Below, piece by piece: positions 36,879 to 50,539 of a DNA stretch of 64,000 bases. The notes below the pieces were generated by a model. It saw only the letters and a program-made list of their open reading frames with translations, ran no database searches and was not told the DNA's origin. Origin of the DNA: Berberis thunbergii (Eukaryota; Streptophyta; Magnoliopsida; Ranunculales; Berberidaceae); assembly GCA_003290165.1 (NCBI GenBank), contig QNQO01000683.1, positions 248,001 to 312,000 on the forward strand, given 5' to 3'. A program made the position numbers and the translations under genes. Positions within the stretch are counted from its first letter, which is position 1. Each line of letters starts with the position of its first letter.

Positions 36879-38921
36879 GACAACGATGAAGAGAACCGAG
36901 ATCAGATTCGATTCCCCAGATCTGGTGATGTGAGAACAAAGCGTCCATCAAAGGGTGATAAAGGTGAGAACTTTAACGGAGTGAGTGAGCATTATTGCTA
37001 AAATAGGGATTCATAGATAAAAATTGAAGCTTGAAACGGAAGGAAGCCATGAAAATGCAGAGAGAGAGGAAAAATGTTTATTTTTCTTTCAATCTGATGA
37101 CTTGTTCGTCATCTTGGCACAGTGAAGGCTAATAGATCGGATGGAAGGGTATTTTGGTCATAATGAAATGTTTTTTTTTTTTTTTTTGATGGAGTGTACT
37201 TGGTGCTTCTGTTCAGATCGGAGTGAGTGCAGTTGTAAAGTACCGTACAAGGTGCAAGTGTATTGTTTACTAAGCAATCTTGATTATATATTTGAATGGT
37301 AGGAAATCAGCTTTTGCAACATTTTTTGCAATCAGAGTAAGTATGTAAGAATGATGAAATTTTCTAAGAGTCTTGTGTATCGAGATTGTAAAAAAACTCT
37401 TTTAACGATGTAATGCATATTGATTGCAAAAGTTGGTTCCCTAACCTTAGTGATTGTATTAACACAAAGAAATTCTAGGCGTCGAGGAAACCAGCGGAGA
37501 AGGGAGGTGGCGGGGAACCGTTCACCTCCCTGGGATGTGTGCATCTTTTTTGTTGCGCATTCCGAAGGAGGTGAACGGTTTCCACCCGCCCCTCCTCCCC
37601 TGCTCATGTCCTCGCTGGTTTCCTTGACACTAATTATCTCACTAATCTTATGGGGTGAGGGAAGGCGTGAGGGAGGGGTATAACCCTTATCTCAAGGGGA
37701 TGGTGGTTACCTCTCCTAGAAGGGCTTTTGTATTAACTTCCAAATTGGTTTTAGATGTTTAATTAAAGGAAAGTGGTCAAGGCGAGCATATACAGAGAGA
37801 TGGGAGCATGACAACGGTTAACTTCAAATTGTGTTAATGTTTCAAATTGTCAAGAGCCTTATATAAGTAATGTACTTTTATTTATCTTTTATATCTTAAA
37901 TATTAATTTAGTTTCACCAATTTTATATTAATATCAAAATCAATAAAACTAATTATGAGATAGTATTATATAAGATTAACAATAATTTATAAACAATCAT
38001 ATTTATGTATATATAGGCATAAAAATCATAAGATTATGAATAAGCATTGAACGATGATCAAATTTTGGAAATGAAATTATGTAAACCATAAAGTAAATTT
38101 GAGAACATCAGCTAAAATCGTTAGATGGGGATTTAAGAATTTGAGCGGAGTTTCGTAACTTGGAGCGGGAATTTTGAGAAGAATTCACCCCAAGCTCAGG
38201 AAGGTTTGAGGCGCGGAGCGTCACCATTCATGGTGATTTATACTTAAGGGAGAGATTTACATATGATATTTTAATTGCTAATTGCATGTTTGGGAAATAA
38301 TGAAACAGTATCTTATGATAATAATGGAAGGGATGTTGCATTTCGCAACTCAGCTAAAAAATAATGACCAAATGATAAGCTGAGAAGTTGAAAGTTTCGG
38401 AGTAGCTGTGTTTGGCTATCAAGCAACAGTATGGGACATGTCGGATAGCAAAAACGATGAAGAGGATTTACAATGACGAGGGGGGAAAACCCGGAAGCGA
38501 AGTTAATAATGTCAGGTTAAGATTAAATAAAAAAATATAAAAAATCTCTTGCCACGACTACAGGTAAGAAATCTCGCGACTCTTCAAATTGAATTTTGCA
38601 AATGACAGATTCTTTTTTTTTCTCGCATTACCAAACTCTAGTTGGAAATTATAACACAAGCAAAATAGTCAGATGGTCTAAATGGACAAAAACTAGCATT
38701 CCATTAACTGTAATAACCAGCGTCAAAATCCAAAATTAGTTCAGACCAATGAGACCATACATCATTTACAAATATGATTTGATCTTCCAACAGACTTGGA
38801 CAGCAACGGCCTAACTTAAACCCTACTATCCATCGATAAAAGAATAAGAAACATTAAACATCAAATAACTTACCAAAGCTCAATAGACAACAGATGCAGA
38901 TTCCAAAGAGGCTCATTTTTA
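36879..38921. other. Intergenic region, shared promoter side of BIG1 and 3' side of the tRNA-synthetase gene
   Basis: No gene recognised. It should hold the BIG1 promoter and leader just above 36878 and the 3' UTR of the synthetase just below 38922. A T run lies at 37170-37187 and one inverted-repeat element at 37473-37632. Confidence 0.5.
37473..37632. mobile_element. Inverted-repeat element, copy C
   Basis: The left arm ATTCTAGGCGTCGAGGAAACC and the inverted right arm, TTAGTGTCAAGGAAACCAGCG, share the core GAGGAAACCAGCG with the copies at 742-868 and 1325-1392. Inside there is a second inverted pair, GAACCGTTCACCTCC and GGAGGTGAACGGTT, so the RNA or single strand would form a nested hairpin. 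Confidence 0.6.
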
Positions 38922-41900
38922 TCATGCTTTCCAGTCAGCTTCCCTCAGCATTTCAATCTTTCATCTAATGTAGACCCCACTTGAGGTGCACAATGCCCAA
39001 TTTTCCAGCTTGATGGAGCAGAAGTATGCTGGATCCATGTCTGGCCGTGAAGCTTCCCTGTCAACAAGACTCGAAGAGGCATAAATAGAGATTTCCCTGC
39101 GCAGCACATGGAAGAAAGTTTTTTAACTTCCAACTTTCAAGCTAAGAAGAAAAAATCTGATTTGTTGTTTTGAAAATGAAATTACAATCATCTGTCGCTA
39201 ACACAACCTTGCGTTTCATTGACTTGCCGAAGTTCTTAACCCACTTTTGCCAGCCAGCTGGACCTTCTTCAAGAGCAGCTACAATTCTCATTGTCATAGG
39301 CAGTAACAAATTAGTTGCCACCTCTGAGAGATTGTCTGTCAGAACAGGTTTTCCTTCAGGGCTGCAAAGAGCAAATGCAGAAACCATTACAACTCATGCA
39401 TAATCAATTGTAAAGTGATTCTCTAAATAATTAATATCTGATATGCTGCCATCTACAGCAAAAGTTAAGAATAAAAAGGAGGTATAATAACATTTACACG
39501 TGTAATGTACGGCAAAAGGAATAAAAGAAGTTTCAGGACATTTGAAGAAATTAAATCAAAATCACAGTCAAAATATTAAAAAAATTTAAAATAAAAATGG
39601 AAGCCAGTATCATGTCTGGTTTCTGAAATAAATTGACAACTTCATGTGGAAAATTTCTAGTTTTCCTTAGTAGAATTTGAAGCTATTTTTACATTATATA
39701 TATAACCATTCTAATGATCATTTGAAATAAAATAAAAAAATTGTACAACAATTTTTTTTTCTAATAAGATATAAAACTCCTAATCCTAATTTGCTAATAA
39801 TACTGACAAACAAATAACTAATCTTATTGGTAACTGTGGAATACCAAAACTGTGGTTTTTTTCTATCATTTTGTTGATTCATATCAAAATAACTGGGGCG
39901 TACATGAGCTAGTGTCCCATTGCTAGGAAGTATTAGATGGAATTGAAATGGAGAATAATGTTGCACTAGTACACTTAATTACATTTTTCATAGAGTCAAC
40001 AAGGAGGAAGACTAAAAATCTGGTGGGCAAACATGAATTTTCATACAACTCATTAAAAGTAAGAAGTTTGTTATTTAAAATATTTTATTAGGGGTTGAAT
40101 TATCATATAATTTGAGAAGTGGCGCGGGGGCAAAACATATAATTTCAGGGGGGTATCAAATAATTTTTTTGTGAACCCACAACACCAACAGGGTAGTGGC
40201 AAGAATTTTGAAAAGTTGAGGGAGGGGCAGTTGCCCCCATGCTAAAGGTGGCTCCCGCCCTTGGTTGTGAATATTGACTCAAAGTGAGAGCATGATATAA
40301 TTTTTCAAGGTAAAAACTTTATTGCAAACAACCATAGTTTATAAAGAGAGGCATTGGTAACTAAGACCCAAAACAACAAGATCTTAATAGAATAGAAAAA
40401 CTGGAAAGAAAGCCTCAATGAGAAAATGATGATTTCAGTTTCCATATGAACAAATATAGGACACATGGGAAAGACAGCCTCTATACCTTGCCAAAGTAGC
40501 AATACAGGATAGGAGAGAAAATCTGCTAGACTTCATCTGAATCCAGTAGTACATCAATCTATCTTGAGCAGCTCACAGCTTCCTGTTTGTCAGATTCGCT
40601 AGCAAGTATCAGAACATCTCCATTGCATACGAGAGAAAATCAAAAATTACTCAACTGAAACATGGATGAAATCTTACCTTCACAAACATTCTTCCGACTC
40701 TGTGAGAATACCAACAGTCACCCAGCGTTCACCCAAAAGCTTGATGAACTCTTCCGATAGGGCTCTTAAATATTGGCCATTCATCCACTTAAAAGAGAGA
40801 GGTGAAATATTAGATAAATTAATCAATAGACAAACAAAAAAACAGAATTATAAACAATCAATGTTAGTTGATAAGACAGACAAATTAATCAAGATAAAAT
40901 GTGAGATTTTTATTTCATAATTGATATGATACTAACACGAAAATTTATAATCCAACTGATTCGCTGGCTTCTTTCATGTCCTGTAACAAAATTAAGACCT
41001 GGAACTTTAAGCGTTTTGAAATTGTTCACTGCATCTATTCAACCCAACATTCATCTGTAAAAAAGTGGTCGTGAGACTCAACATAAATGAACCACGCAGT
41101 GAGTGGAGCTTCGTTGAAGGGGTATGATTCCAATTCTACTTGTAGTCTATACCTCATGAAATAACTTCTGGTTGCATTAATATAAATCTTCACCAGCCTT
41201 GTGTATCAGTTGTGAACTTTCTTTGGGAACAAACACTAAGTCTCTTTATGTACGAAAGATGGAGTTTCTCTGAGTTGCTTGCGACTTTAGCCAAATCTTA
41301 AAAGCCTGGCAAACATGTTTTTTAAACTTCCTCCAATTCACAAATAACCTAACGAAAGGCTCTTGCGATGCAATGATATTGATGAAAATAGACAAGGAGC
41401 AAAAGAAATCACAGGAACAATGCGTGCAACAATTGTAAGTGAGCTAGTTCTTTGGTACGATGTGTGGATAGTATCAGGTCCACTGTTTTAACTTTAAACC
41501 CCCCATGACAAGTATATGGTTCATAAAAGATCTCCACTTGCATTTCAGAAAACAAAAAGGGATGTGCAACAATCAGGCAGGTAAGGAAGACAGAAGCACT
41601 CTTGAACTATTCCTATAGTTAAGTTCAACTGGTTGAAAACCTTGTCTAATTGATGGTAAAACTGCTCATAAGTACCTCTAAGACAAGGATGTAAACCTAA
41701 AAAAAATTAATTAAAAAAAATCATTTTCATAAAACTAAAGGAAGAAGTAGACGATAAACAATTCCTAGCCAATAAAAACGAATACAAGATACTACGTAAG
41801 AAGATAAGGAGCCATAATTTACCGTAGCTTGGCTAAATCAAAGATCGCTCCACTCTTGTTGACACGGTCAATTGAAAATTTTTCAACTGCACATGACAAA

Positions 41901-44900
41901 ACAATATACTTGTATATAAATAAATAACAAAAATGAACCAATGAGACTTGTTTATCCTTTCATCCATCATCTTATGAACATCTACTGTTTCAAGTAAAAA
42001 ACTTGAGGAGACAAACTAACCAAGCTCCTGAATGGTAAAAAATTCGTTTTCTGTACCATCTCCCAACCCAAGAGCGCAAGATAGTTTACCATTGCCTGAG
42101 GCAAATAACCCATCTCCCTGAACTGTCAAAGACAAATTGTTACAAAAGAATAAAAATCTCAATTTAATCTAGGTAATGTCACTTACCTTATTCTTATTTA
42201 GGAAGAGTTGTGTTTTTTCTGTATAATCTATGTGCAACGTTACATATGACAATTCCTCTGTAGAATGGACACTTCATTTTAAATAAAATCCTGTGTTGCC
42301 TTTTTATTATTAGATCTTGCTGTATTTGTCTTTCTCTTTACTGAGAAAACTAACACCTTGCTCAAGAACTCAAGGACGCCCACATATATTTCCATGTGGC
42401 ACAATATGGTTACTCCATACAGGAAATTCATTAAATGTGTGAAACATAGTAGAAGAAGACGAGAACAATCGGGCATTCCATAAGCCACAACAAAACAAAT
42501 GGAGAACAGGTTTAATCTATGCATCAATCCAGATTCAGATCGAGATGCTCGGACACACTCCGTAAATGACAGAGGTGCCAATCATGCAATGCAATGGTTC
42601 TCACTGTCGTCTGAAGTTCAAAATAACTCAGACATGCTCCAAACTGCAAGAGCATGTAATGCAGTACATATAAGAGAGAGTTTAGCTTCTCCTACCTGAC
42701 CTTTCCCTATAGACAGCTAATCTAGGCCATCGTTCTACCAATTTTTCTCACCTCTTGTTCTATCCACCTATGTCTTCATTAAGCTGATTCCCCATCTGCC
42801 CTCTTATCACCAAGGCTTAGGTTTCTTGCAATTCGTGAACAAGGTGGTCCTTGGACTAACTTGAAATTTAAATATCCTACATTTGGATGAATCACCCCCT
42901 CCTCATGAAGTTAAAGTCCTTGTCCATTTCTAAGAGTATAGTCGATATAATACCTGACCCACAAATTGCACCAATGACGTTTTGACAGTTTACTCCTATC
43001 AGGAGCAAGAATTAGGGAGACATGTGCAAAGTACGGCATTGGATAACCTAGAGCCTGGTAGAGAAAATATTAACTTTAAGTCAATTACCCCTTCATCTGC
43101 ATAAAAAGGCAAGGAAAAATTATCGATAAGAAGAGAAACACAAAAAAGATAACCTTGTATATTAGCGCCTGCCTTAAAGTGTTATTCAAGTGTTCTTCAG
43201 CTCTGAAATGCAGGTAGGAGGAATAAATACACTTAATACATGATAAAAACAAAAAGGTACCCCAAGTAAAACCTATGTTAACAGAATGAGAATGAACTAG
43301 CTATTAGAACGTAAAAAACTGAGATCTTGAACAGGTAAATGAATGGCATACCTTATTACATGAGATATACCCATTGTAGCGTCATCAACAGAGACACAGA
43401 AGTTGTTACAGGTTGACCATTACTCTCATAATCACCAAAGTCACCAAGTGTCTTTAACTCCCAACCAACTTCATGACACTATCAAATAAAATTAAAAGCA
43501 CGCAACGAAAATGCATTTGATAATCAAACATGAATACTAAGTACACATCATCACCTTGAAAACACCCAGCCAATGTATATTTTTATTATAACTGCTAGAA
43601 ACTATCAGGATTCACGGCAATATAAAGGAAGGAACATACCTCACCACGGATAAGGTCATTAATTGTAACACGCCCTTCTTTAGGGACACGAACCGGTATG
43701 TATATGGTGTCCTTTTCAAGCTCGTTATTCACTTCGTCCTCGGTGGCGGTAGCCCACTTTCCTGTTAAATTGGTGCCTCGTCATTTTTTTTTGCAAACTC
43801 CTTCATTTGCCTAATTCCGTAACGAAACACCAATACTTACGTAACTGTTAAGATTGAAAGGGAAATCTGATTTCAACCTAGAATGTCAAACTATTTCTTC
43901 GCTATCTTTCATACGAATTTTCAGGTGGGCCCCTCTTGATGTTTAAGGAGGGCGGCCTCAATGGAGATTTGTGATCCCCACAAGGTGGAGATGATTTTCA
44001 AATACTTATTAATACACTTTAACAATTAGTGAACAATTTCAATCTACACTACTTGCTAATTGCTATGTTGCCTGTTGTTGGGCAATTTTCATTTATATTT
44101 GCAGAAGAAGACGATTAAACAAAGACTTATTGTTCTCAAAAGGAGTAACAATGTTATGTAATCAATCTTGGAACTTGGTATAAAAACCAAGTTTAACCTA
44201 CTTTGACTGGACGCAACAAAAGAGGAAAAAATCCAAATCCGTGAAGAAGGAGAAAGGAGAAAGAGAATCCACAAAAAGGGGAAATTGACTCAACAACACT
44301 GAGTGTTTTAATGAAGGAAGAAGATATGAGATTAATTTAAGAAATTCTATTATTTTAACAGATAACTGAAAAAACCCGGTTTTGGCATTCCTTATGTTAT
44401 AAATAACCACACTAATAGGCTTACACCATTTAGGAATTTGAAACATTAAAAATGAACTTTCCCAAGCTTCCTACAACATATTACCAGCTTCCTAAGCCTT
44501 AGAGTTTAATTTGGACAGTCATGAGCCCTTCTAAATGTATGCCAAACAATGAAAAAAAGAGAAACTACTCTCTGAATTACATCCTAAAACAACAATAATT
44601 ACTAGATATCCTTCGCAAACAAATTCTTGAATGCCTAATCAAAAAAACAAAAACAAGAGGAGAATGAAATATTAAAACAACATGAATACAAGAGATCCAG
44701 TGGAAATAAATTATGGCATGCCTACTCAAATAAGAAACAAAACCAAATAGAAAAGGAGTAAGAAGATCATGAAACTTGAGAAACATGCAAATGCAGAAAA
44801 GTTTGCACCAATAACTTTACTTGAGACCAACCATGCTCCATGTAAATTTATGTAATAAACATTGCATGTCATCCATCTCCAGTGCATTCAATAAAACTAA

Positions 44901-44924
44901 AAACCTAAGCAACCTGGCTACCAA

Positions 44925-44940
44925 CAACAACAACAACAAC
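44925..44940. repeat. CAA microsatellite
   Basis: About five CAA units in an intron of the synthetase locus. Confidence 0.6.
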
Positions 44941-45371
44941 CAGTAATTGAAAAAAAGCATTTAATGCAACTTTTGCCAGGTTTTTTTCTCAATAGCTTTT
45001 GATTTTCAAGTTTTTAGTAATTATATGTACTACTTTATGAAGCGCCCATTTCACATAAATATGGTCTTTCAATTTACAAAACACAAATCATTGTTCTTTA
45101 AAAATTGCCACCAAAAGCCAGGTAATTTGTTGCAGAAATTGTCGCTAATAAACCTAACTACCTCATTAGAGCAAAAACACCGGTAAACATGACCAGATTT
45201 CACAAGCTTCTCTGCCAATTCTTTGTACATGACATTTCGCTCTGATTGTCGATAAGGTCCATAGTCACACCAGCATCAGGACCTACATTAGCACTGAAAG
45301 TCAGTCTCCAATAATTGTCTCTCGACTCGACTCAAAGCATGCAATTCTTCTGATAAAGATGGCAGTAAGGG

Positions 45372-45615
45372 TTCTAATAATATAGATTTTGCATCTAAAT
45401 GAGGGGCCATCAATCAATGTGTCTTTCTTGGTAATCCCTCTTTTACCAAAGGAGACATTCCCGACTTCCTCTGCCTCATCCCTAATAAGACTAATGCAGA
45501 GTTGGTAGCTGACTACAGACCCATTGCCTGCTGTATTGCGATAAACAAGTGTATTACAAAACTTATGGCTTTCAGAATGGTGATGAATGAATTAATAAGC
45601 ATCAATTCTATTGTC
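45372..45615 (+). mobile_element. L1-type LINE reverse-transcriptase fragment
   Basis: The plus strand reads FLCLIPNKTNAELVADYRPI and then ACCIAINKCITKLMAFRM, the conserved N-terminal RT block of plant L1 elements (usually IPK..., then FRPISLC, then YKIISK). It lies antisense in an intron of the synthetase gene, between exons 2 and 3. Only this piece of the element remains recognisable. Confidence 0.65.
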
Positions 45616-46297
45616 TAAAATATAGAGATTTCTTCACTCACTTCACTGGTTACCCTTATGTTTTAAATAATTACAAATCTGCACATGGATCAAACTAAAA
45701 AACCTTCACATGGACAAAAAATGAGTTATAAACCTAAATAGAAATGAAAGACTAACTCATCAAATGGAAAGCAGCATAACCGTTACCCCCAGTATTGAGA
45801 ATAAGACAATCTACGATCTGAAACTGAAATTTAAATAAAGTGTGCCTTTTACTTTCTTTTTGTTATTTATAATCAGTCGAGAAGTGGGATTTCTCTTATA
45901 TTCATAATACTCAAGTATGACTAATTTGTGCAGAAATTTTTTAATCTTGGGTGAAGTAAATGATACTTTAATTCCTAAATGTCCTGCTCAACAATAAGTA
46001 ATCCGACTAAAATTGCAAGAGCGTGAGAAAAACTTTAGAAGTTTCAAATATAAGCTCAAACATTTATAGTAATTACCCTCATCCCAATGCAATCCAAGCC
46101 AAGACAGATCCTTCATCATATTAGCTTCAGATTCCTTTGTATTCTCTCCAAATCAGTATCTTCAACCCGAAGAATAAATTTCCACCTTTGGACCTAATAC
46201 AACAAGTCCCCAAATCAAAGATTAAATCTTTTCTTTGATTCCTAATAAAAATTGAAAATTTAAGACTTCAATCAAGAAGTTAAAACGGACGAACTCA

Positions 46298-46561
<264 letters not shown>

Positions 46562-46672
46562 CTACACCTACCACTGTCGCCATTGCTTCTACTTCACTGC
46601 ACAGTTGAGTTCGCTTCGCTTGTTTGAGAGGATAACACCAATGAACGGGAAGGGTATTTATGTGGAGCAAGT

Positions 46673-46741
46673 CTAGCCAGCCAGGCCACTCAGCCACGTT
46701 TTTGGCCAGGCTTTACCCCTTCTTTTTTACAAAAATTCTAG
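46673..46741. mobile_element. Half of a CTAG-ended fold-back element
   Basis: CTAGCCAGCCAGGCCACTCAG, then GGCCAGGCTTTACCCC, resembles the left half of the fold-back family found at 20.9-23.0 kb. It begins only about 125 bases upstream of the synthetase start codon. Confidence 0.45.
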
Positions 46742-46898
46742 GATGCTCGGCCCTATGCCCGGTGATGTGCCTGGTAGGTGTCAGGCACCGTTGATCTTGT
46801 CTGGAGATTGGTGTTATATCTATCCCGATGCAATATCAATGGTGTCTGGCCCTACCAGACACAACACTAGGCACAGGGCCAGGCATCGTAGTAGTGCA
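46738..46898. mobile_element. CTAG-ended fold-back element, TGCCTGG subfamily
   Basis: The left arm, CTAGGATGCTCGGCCCTATGC, with GTGATGTGCCTGGTAGG, faces CCTACCAGACACAACAC and GGCACAGGGCCAGGCATC on the right. It ends GTAGTAGTGC, as does the next copy. Confidence 0.55.
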
Positions 46899-46917
46899 CT
46901 CTTTTTTAAGAGCAATA

Positions 46918-47104
46918 CTAGGTTGCCTGGTCATGTGCCAGGCACGTGCCATTTAATGAGGTGGGATCAAAGAAAAATTCTAAAGTGCACTGGTGGTGTG
47001 CCTGGTGGCCACCAAGCACCGTCCATCTGCTTCGAGATGTGAATTATTTCATATCTCTAGGCATATGAACAGTGTCTGGTGGCCACCAGGTACTGTAGTA
47101 GTGC
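46918..47104. mobile_element. Second TGCCTGG-type fold-back element
   Basis: It starts CTAGGTTGCCTGGTCATG and ends GGTACTGTAGTAGTGC. Internal pairing is between GTGCCTGGTGGCCACCAAG and the inverted GTGTCTGGTGGCCACCAGG stretch. A fragment of the same subfamily is at about 51672-51725. Confidence 0.55.
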
Positions 47105-47235
47105 TCGGGACCAAAAGGCCAACAAAAAAAAATTCGAAAACAGTTTCTCACTCAAACTCACGCGATTAGGGATCCAAACTGCGCCTCCTCCAAACTCCAC
47201 CTCTTCTAAACTGCGCGATTAGGTACCACCCCTGC

Positions 47236-47590
47236 TACTTCCTGTATCGGCCTTTGGTGGTTTATAATCATTGGCTACTTTCCTAATTTGGTTCTTTGAG
47301 TTGGTGAATTCTGAGTTCTTGTTAAGTTTCTTTGGGGCATGGTTACTATAAAACCCTAGATATTTTACATAGTTTTTTTCATTGATAATTATAATCTGAA
47401 GTTTCCTAAGTGTATCTTGATTCTTTGTATCAAGGAAATTTACTGATTTAGGTTAATTTTTAGACTGATTCTTTGTAGATTTCACCAGTAATTTCCTGTA
47501 TCGTCCTTTGGTAGTTTATAATTATTGGCTACTTTGCTAATTTGGGTTCTTTGAGTTGGTCAATTGTGAGTGTTTGTTAAGTTTCTTTGG
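47236..47590. repeat. Direct repeat of about 105 bp
   Basis: The segment from CTTCCTGTATCGGCCTTTGG (about 47236) through TTGTTAAGTTTCTTTGG recurs from TTTCCTGTATCGTCCTTTGG (about 47490). The two copies are diverged. It lies upstream of the FAR1-type transposase relic and may be its leader region or unrelated. Confidence 0.7.
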
Positions 47591-48005
47591 TCATGAAGTG
47601 TATCTTGATTTGTTAGCTAGTTATTATAGTCAATTCTGAGTGTTTCATGAAGTGTATCTTTTTTTTTTCATGAAGTGTATAGATTGCTAAGAACATATTG
47701 TTTCTTTGTAGATTGGTATAGATTGCTAAGAATTCACAAAGAACAGTTCACCGTCTATAAGTTATATATGAACCTGTTTCTGAGCAATCTATACCTGAGC
47801 AATTTATAACATTGTTTTTGAACATATTGATATCTATTGGTATAGATTGCTAAGAATCAGTCTAAAATTGGAATCAATAAGCTATATGTGCCTTGTCAAA
47901 TTACACACAAATAAGTTATTTGTGCTTTGTTATTTTTTTATGTTAGATCAGTTCACAAAGATGCTAATTTTTCATCAAATTTGTGTTCAATTTGTCATAT
48001 TTTCA

Positions 48006-50205
48006 GGAATGAATACATTAGAAAATAGCGGATGTATGGAAAATTTCGAATTTGTAGAGTTAATAAAATAGCCTTTCATAGGGATGGAATTTAAAAACAT
48101 TGATGAGTATTAGTCATATTATCATGATTATGGTAATAAAAATGGATTTCCAGTGAGAGTAAGGGCAACTGAAAAGGATGATGAGGGAAATCCTATATAT
48201 CTTATTCTTGTATGTGGTTGGGCTGGGAATTTTAAAAGTAAAATAGAAAGTGTAATAAAATTGCGTCCCGGTGGTAGATGTGGTTGTAAGGCTAAGATTA
48301 GAGCTCTTATACGCCCTGATGGAACAGTGAAAGTGACAATAGTAACTTGATGATCACAATCATGATTTGAGGCTGCAAAATCGAGATATTATAAGAAAAA
48401 TCGAGTTATGAGCCAGTATGTGAAGAAGAGGCTTGAAAATAATGATAGGGCGAGCATTAGGCCAAATAAGAATTTTTCTTCGTGTGTGGTTGAAGCTAGT
48501 GGGAATGATAATATGACATTTTCCCAAAAAAGATTGTTACAACTATTTGCATATAATAAGGCAATTGAGACTTGGTGAGGGGATGCGACGACACTTCATA
48601 ACTACTTTCAAAATATGCAAGCTGACAATGCTGATTTTTTTTTTTTGATGGATTTGGATGATAATGGGAAGTTAAGAAATGTCTTTTGGGCTGACGCATG
48701 GAGTAGAGCAGCTTACAAGGAGTTTGGTGATGTCATTACTTTTGACACTACGTACTTAACTAATAAGTACGAAATGTCATTTGCTTATTTTGTTGGGATG
48801 AATCATCACGGTCAGTCAATACTTCTTGGATGTGGATTGATCTGTAGTAATACAGTACAAGAGTTTGTTTGGCTTTTCAAATATTGGCTTGTGTGTATGA
48901 ATGATTGTGCTCCACATGCTATAATCACTTATCAGGACAGAGCAATGAAGAGAGTCATTGAAATTGTGTTTCCCAACACACGCCATAGATGGTGCCTATG
49001 GCATATTATGAAAAAGTTGTCTGCAAAACTGTCGGGTTACAATGAATACGAGGCTATAAAGTTTGCAATGCAAAAAGCAGTTTATGATTCTTTGTCTCAT
49101 GAAGAGTTTGAAGAATATTGGCATGGGTTCATTGAAAAATTTAACCTTCAAAATAATGATTGGTTGAGTGGATATATGATGAAAGAATTCGTTGGGTACC
49201 CACATTTCAGAGGAATATTTTTTGAGCAGGGATGTCTTCAACACAAAGGAGTGAAAGTATGAATACTTTTTTTGATTGTTATGTAAATTCAAAGACCACT
49301 CTAAAGCAATTCGTAGAACAATATGAGAATGCCACTACGAAGTAAGGTTCAAAAATAAGTTGATGAGGACTTTAGATCATTTAACCATTGGCTTCCTTGC
49401 ATTACTCCATACTGCATTTGAGAAAAAAAATTCAAGCTGCCTACACCACAAATAAATGTAAGGAGTTTCAAACAGAGATTGTAGGAAGATTATGTTGTGC
49501 AGTTAATTATCATGTTATGGAGGAGTATGGCTTTCAGGTTTATTATGTTTCGGAAGACAGGTTGATAGGAAACGCATACAGATCAATCAATTTTAAAGTT
49601 TATTTTAATGATGATAGACTTCAATACTAAGTGCAATTGTCAGTTATTTGAGTTTAGGGGGATCTTATGCAAACATATTTTATCGGTATTATCTCATAAG
49701 AGGATTAATGTTTTACCTGGAAAATTTATTCTTCGAAGGTGGAGGAAAGATATTAAGAGGTGTCATAAGAAGGTAAAAATTGTATATTCGGATTGGGCAA
49801 TGAAGCCTGAAAATGAATGGTTTGATGAGATGTGCAACATCTTTTTATGAAATGGTTGACATAGCTTCTGAGGATCAAAATGAGACAAATAATGTTAAAC
49901 GTTAGATAAAAATGAAGATTGGTGAACTAAAGAGATCAAAAGGCGATGGTGATAGTGATGTTAACGTTGAGTCAGAGGGGGTGTTGGAAGTTGGCGCTAA
50001 AACTACTAGTGAAATTCATAGTCCATTGGCCGTCCGTTGCAAAAGACGACGTTCTACTTCGAGGATGCAATCGACTATGGAAAAAGTTTGTAAAAAGAGC
50101 AAAAAAATGAAAGAAACACAGAAAGAAAGGGAGAATATGAGACATATTGACAGAGAACATGTCATTCAAAATAAATTGGTAATTTTACTTGTTTGTTTTA
50201 CTTAA
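48006..50205 (+). pseudogene. FAR1/FHY3-type MULE transposase, decayed
   Basis: Fragments follow the order of a FAR1-related MULE transposase. First comes an N-terminal FAR1 DNA-binding region (YYHDYGNKNGFPVRVRATE, then a DHNHD remnant near 48350). The MULE transposase core lies in the open stretch 48615-49262, with FDTTYLTNKY, ITYQDRAM and HRWCLWHIMKK. Next is a C-terminal SWIM zinc finger at 49620-49680 (CNCQLFEFRGILCKHIL), then a basic tail. The reading is broken by stops (for example near 48067, 48113, 48350 and 48579) and frame changes near 49263 and 49627. Such transposases move Mutator-like elements; domesticated relatives are light-signalling factors. This copy cannot make a full protein. 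I did not find its terminal repeats. Confidence 0.85.
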
Positions 50206-50539
50206 TGAATATATATATATATATTCAATTCAATAATATTGATTTTTTTTACATGTCATTTGTAGGTTTCTACCCAAGTTGGATTTGAAGGTTCACAATT
50301 ATACTCCAGGAACACGCCCACGATAAACAACATAAGCTTTGTATGTCATTTCTGCGTTGACAAGAAAATAACATCAGATTGAATAATTCATATAAAAATA
50401 AAAGGAGAAGAGGCTGAGGAGTTTATGCTTGATACATATGCATCAATTTGTATGGCTGATGAGTAATCAACTTGGAAATATCAATCTCATCTCAAACAGC
50501 TAAAGACTAAGATCATAACTCAATTAGTTCAGGCCAAGA

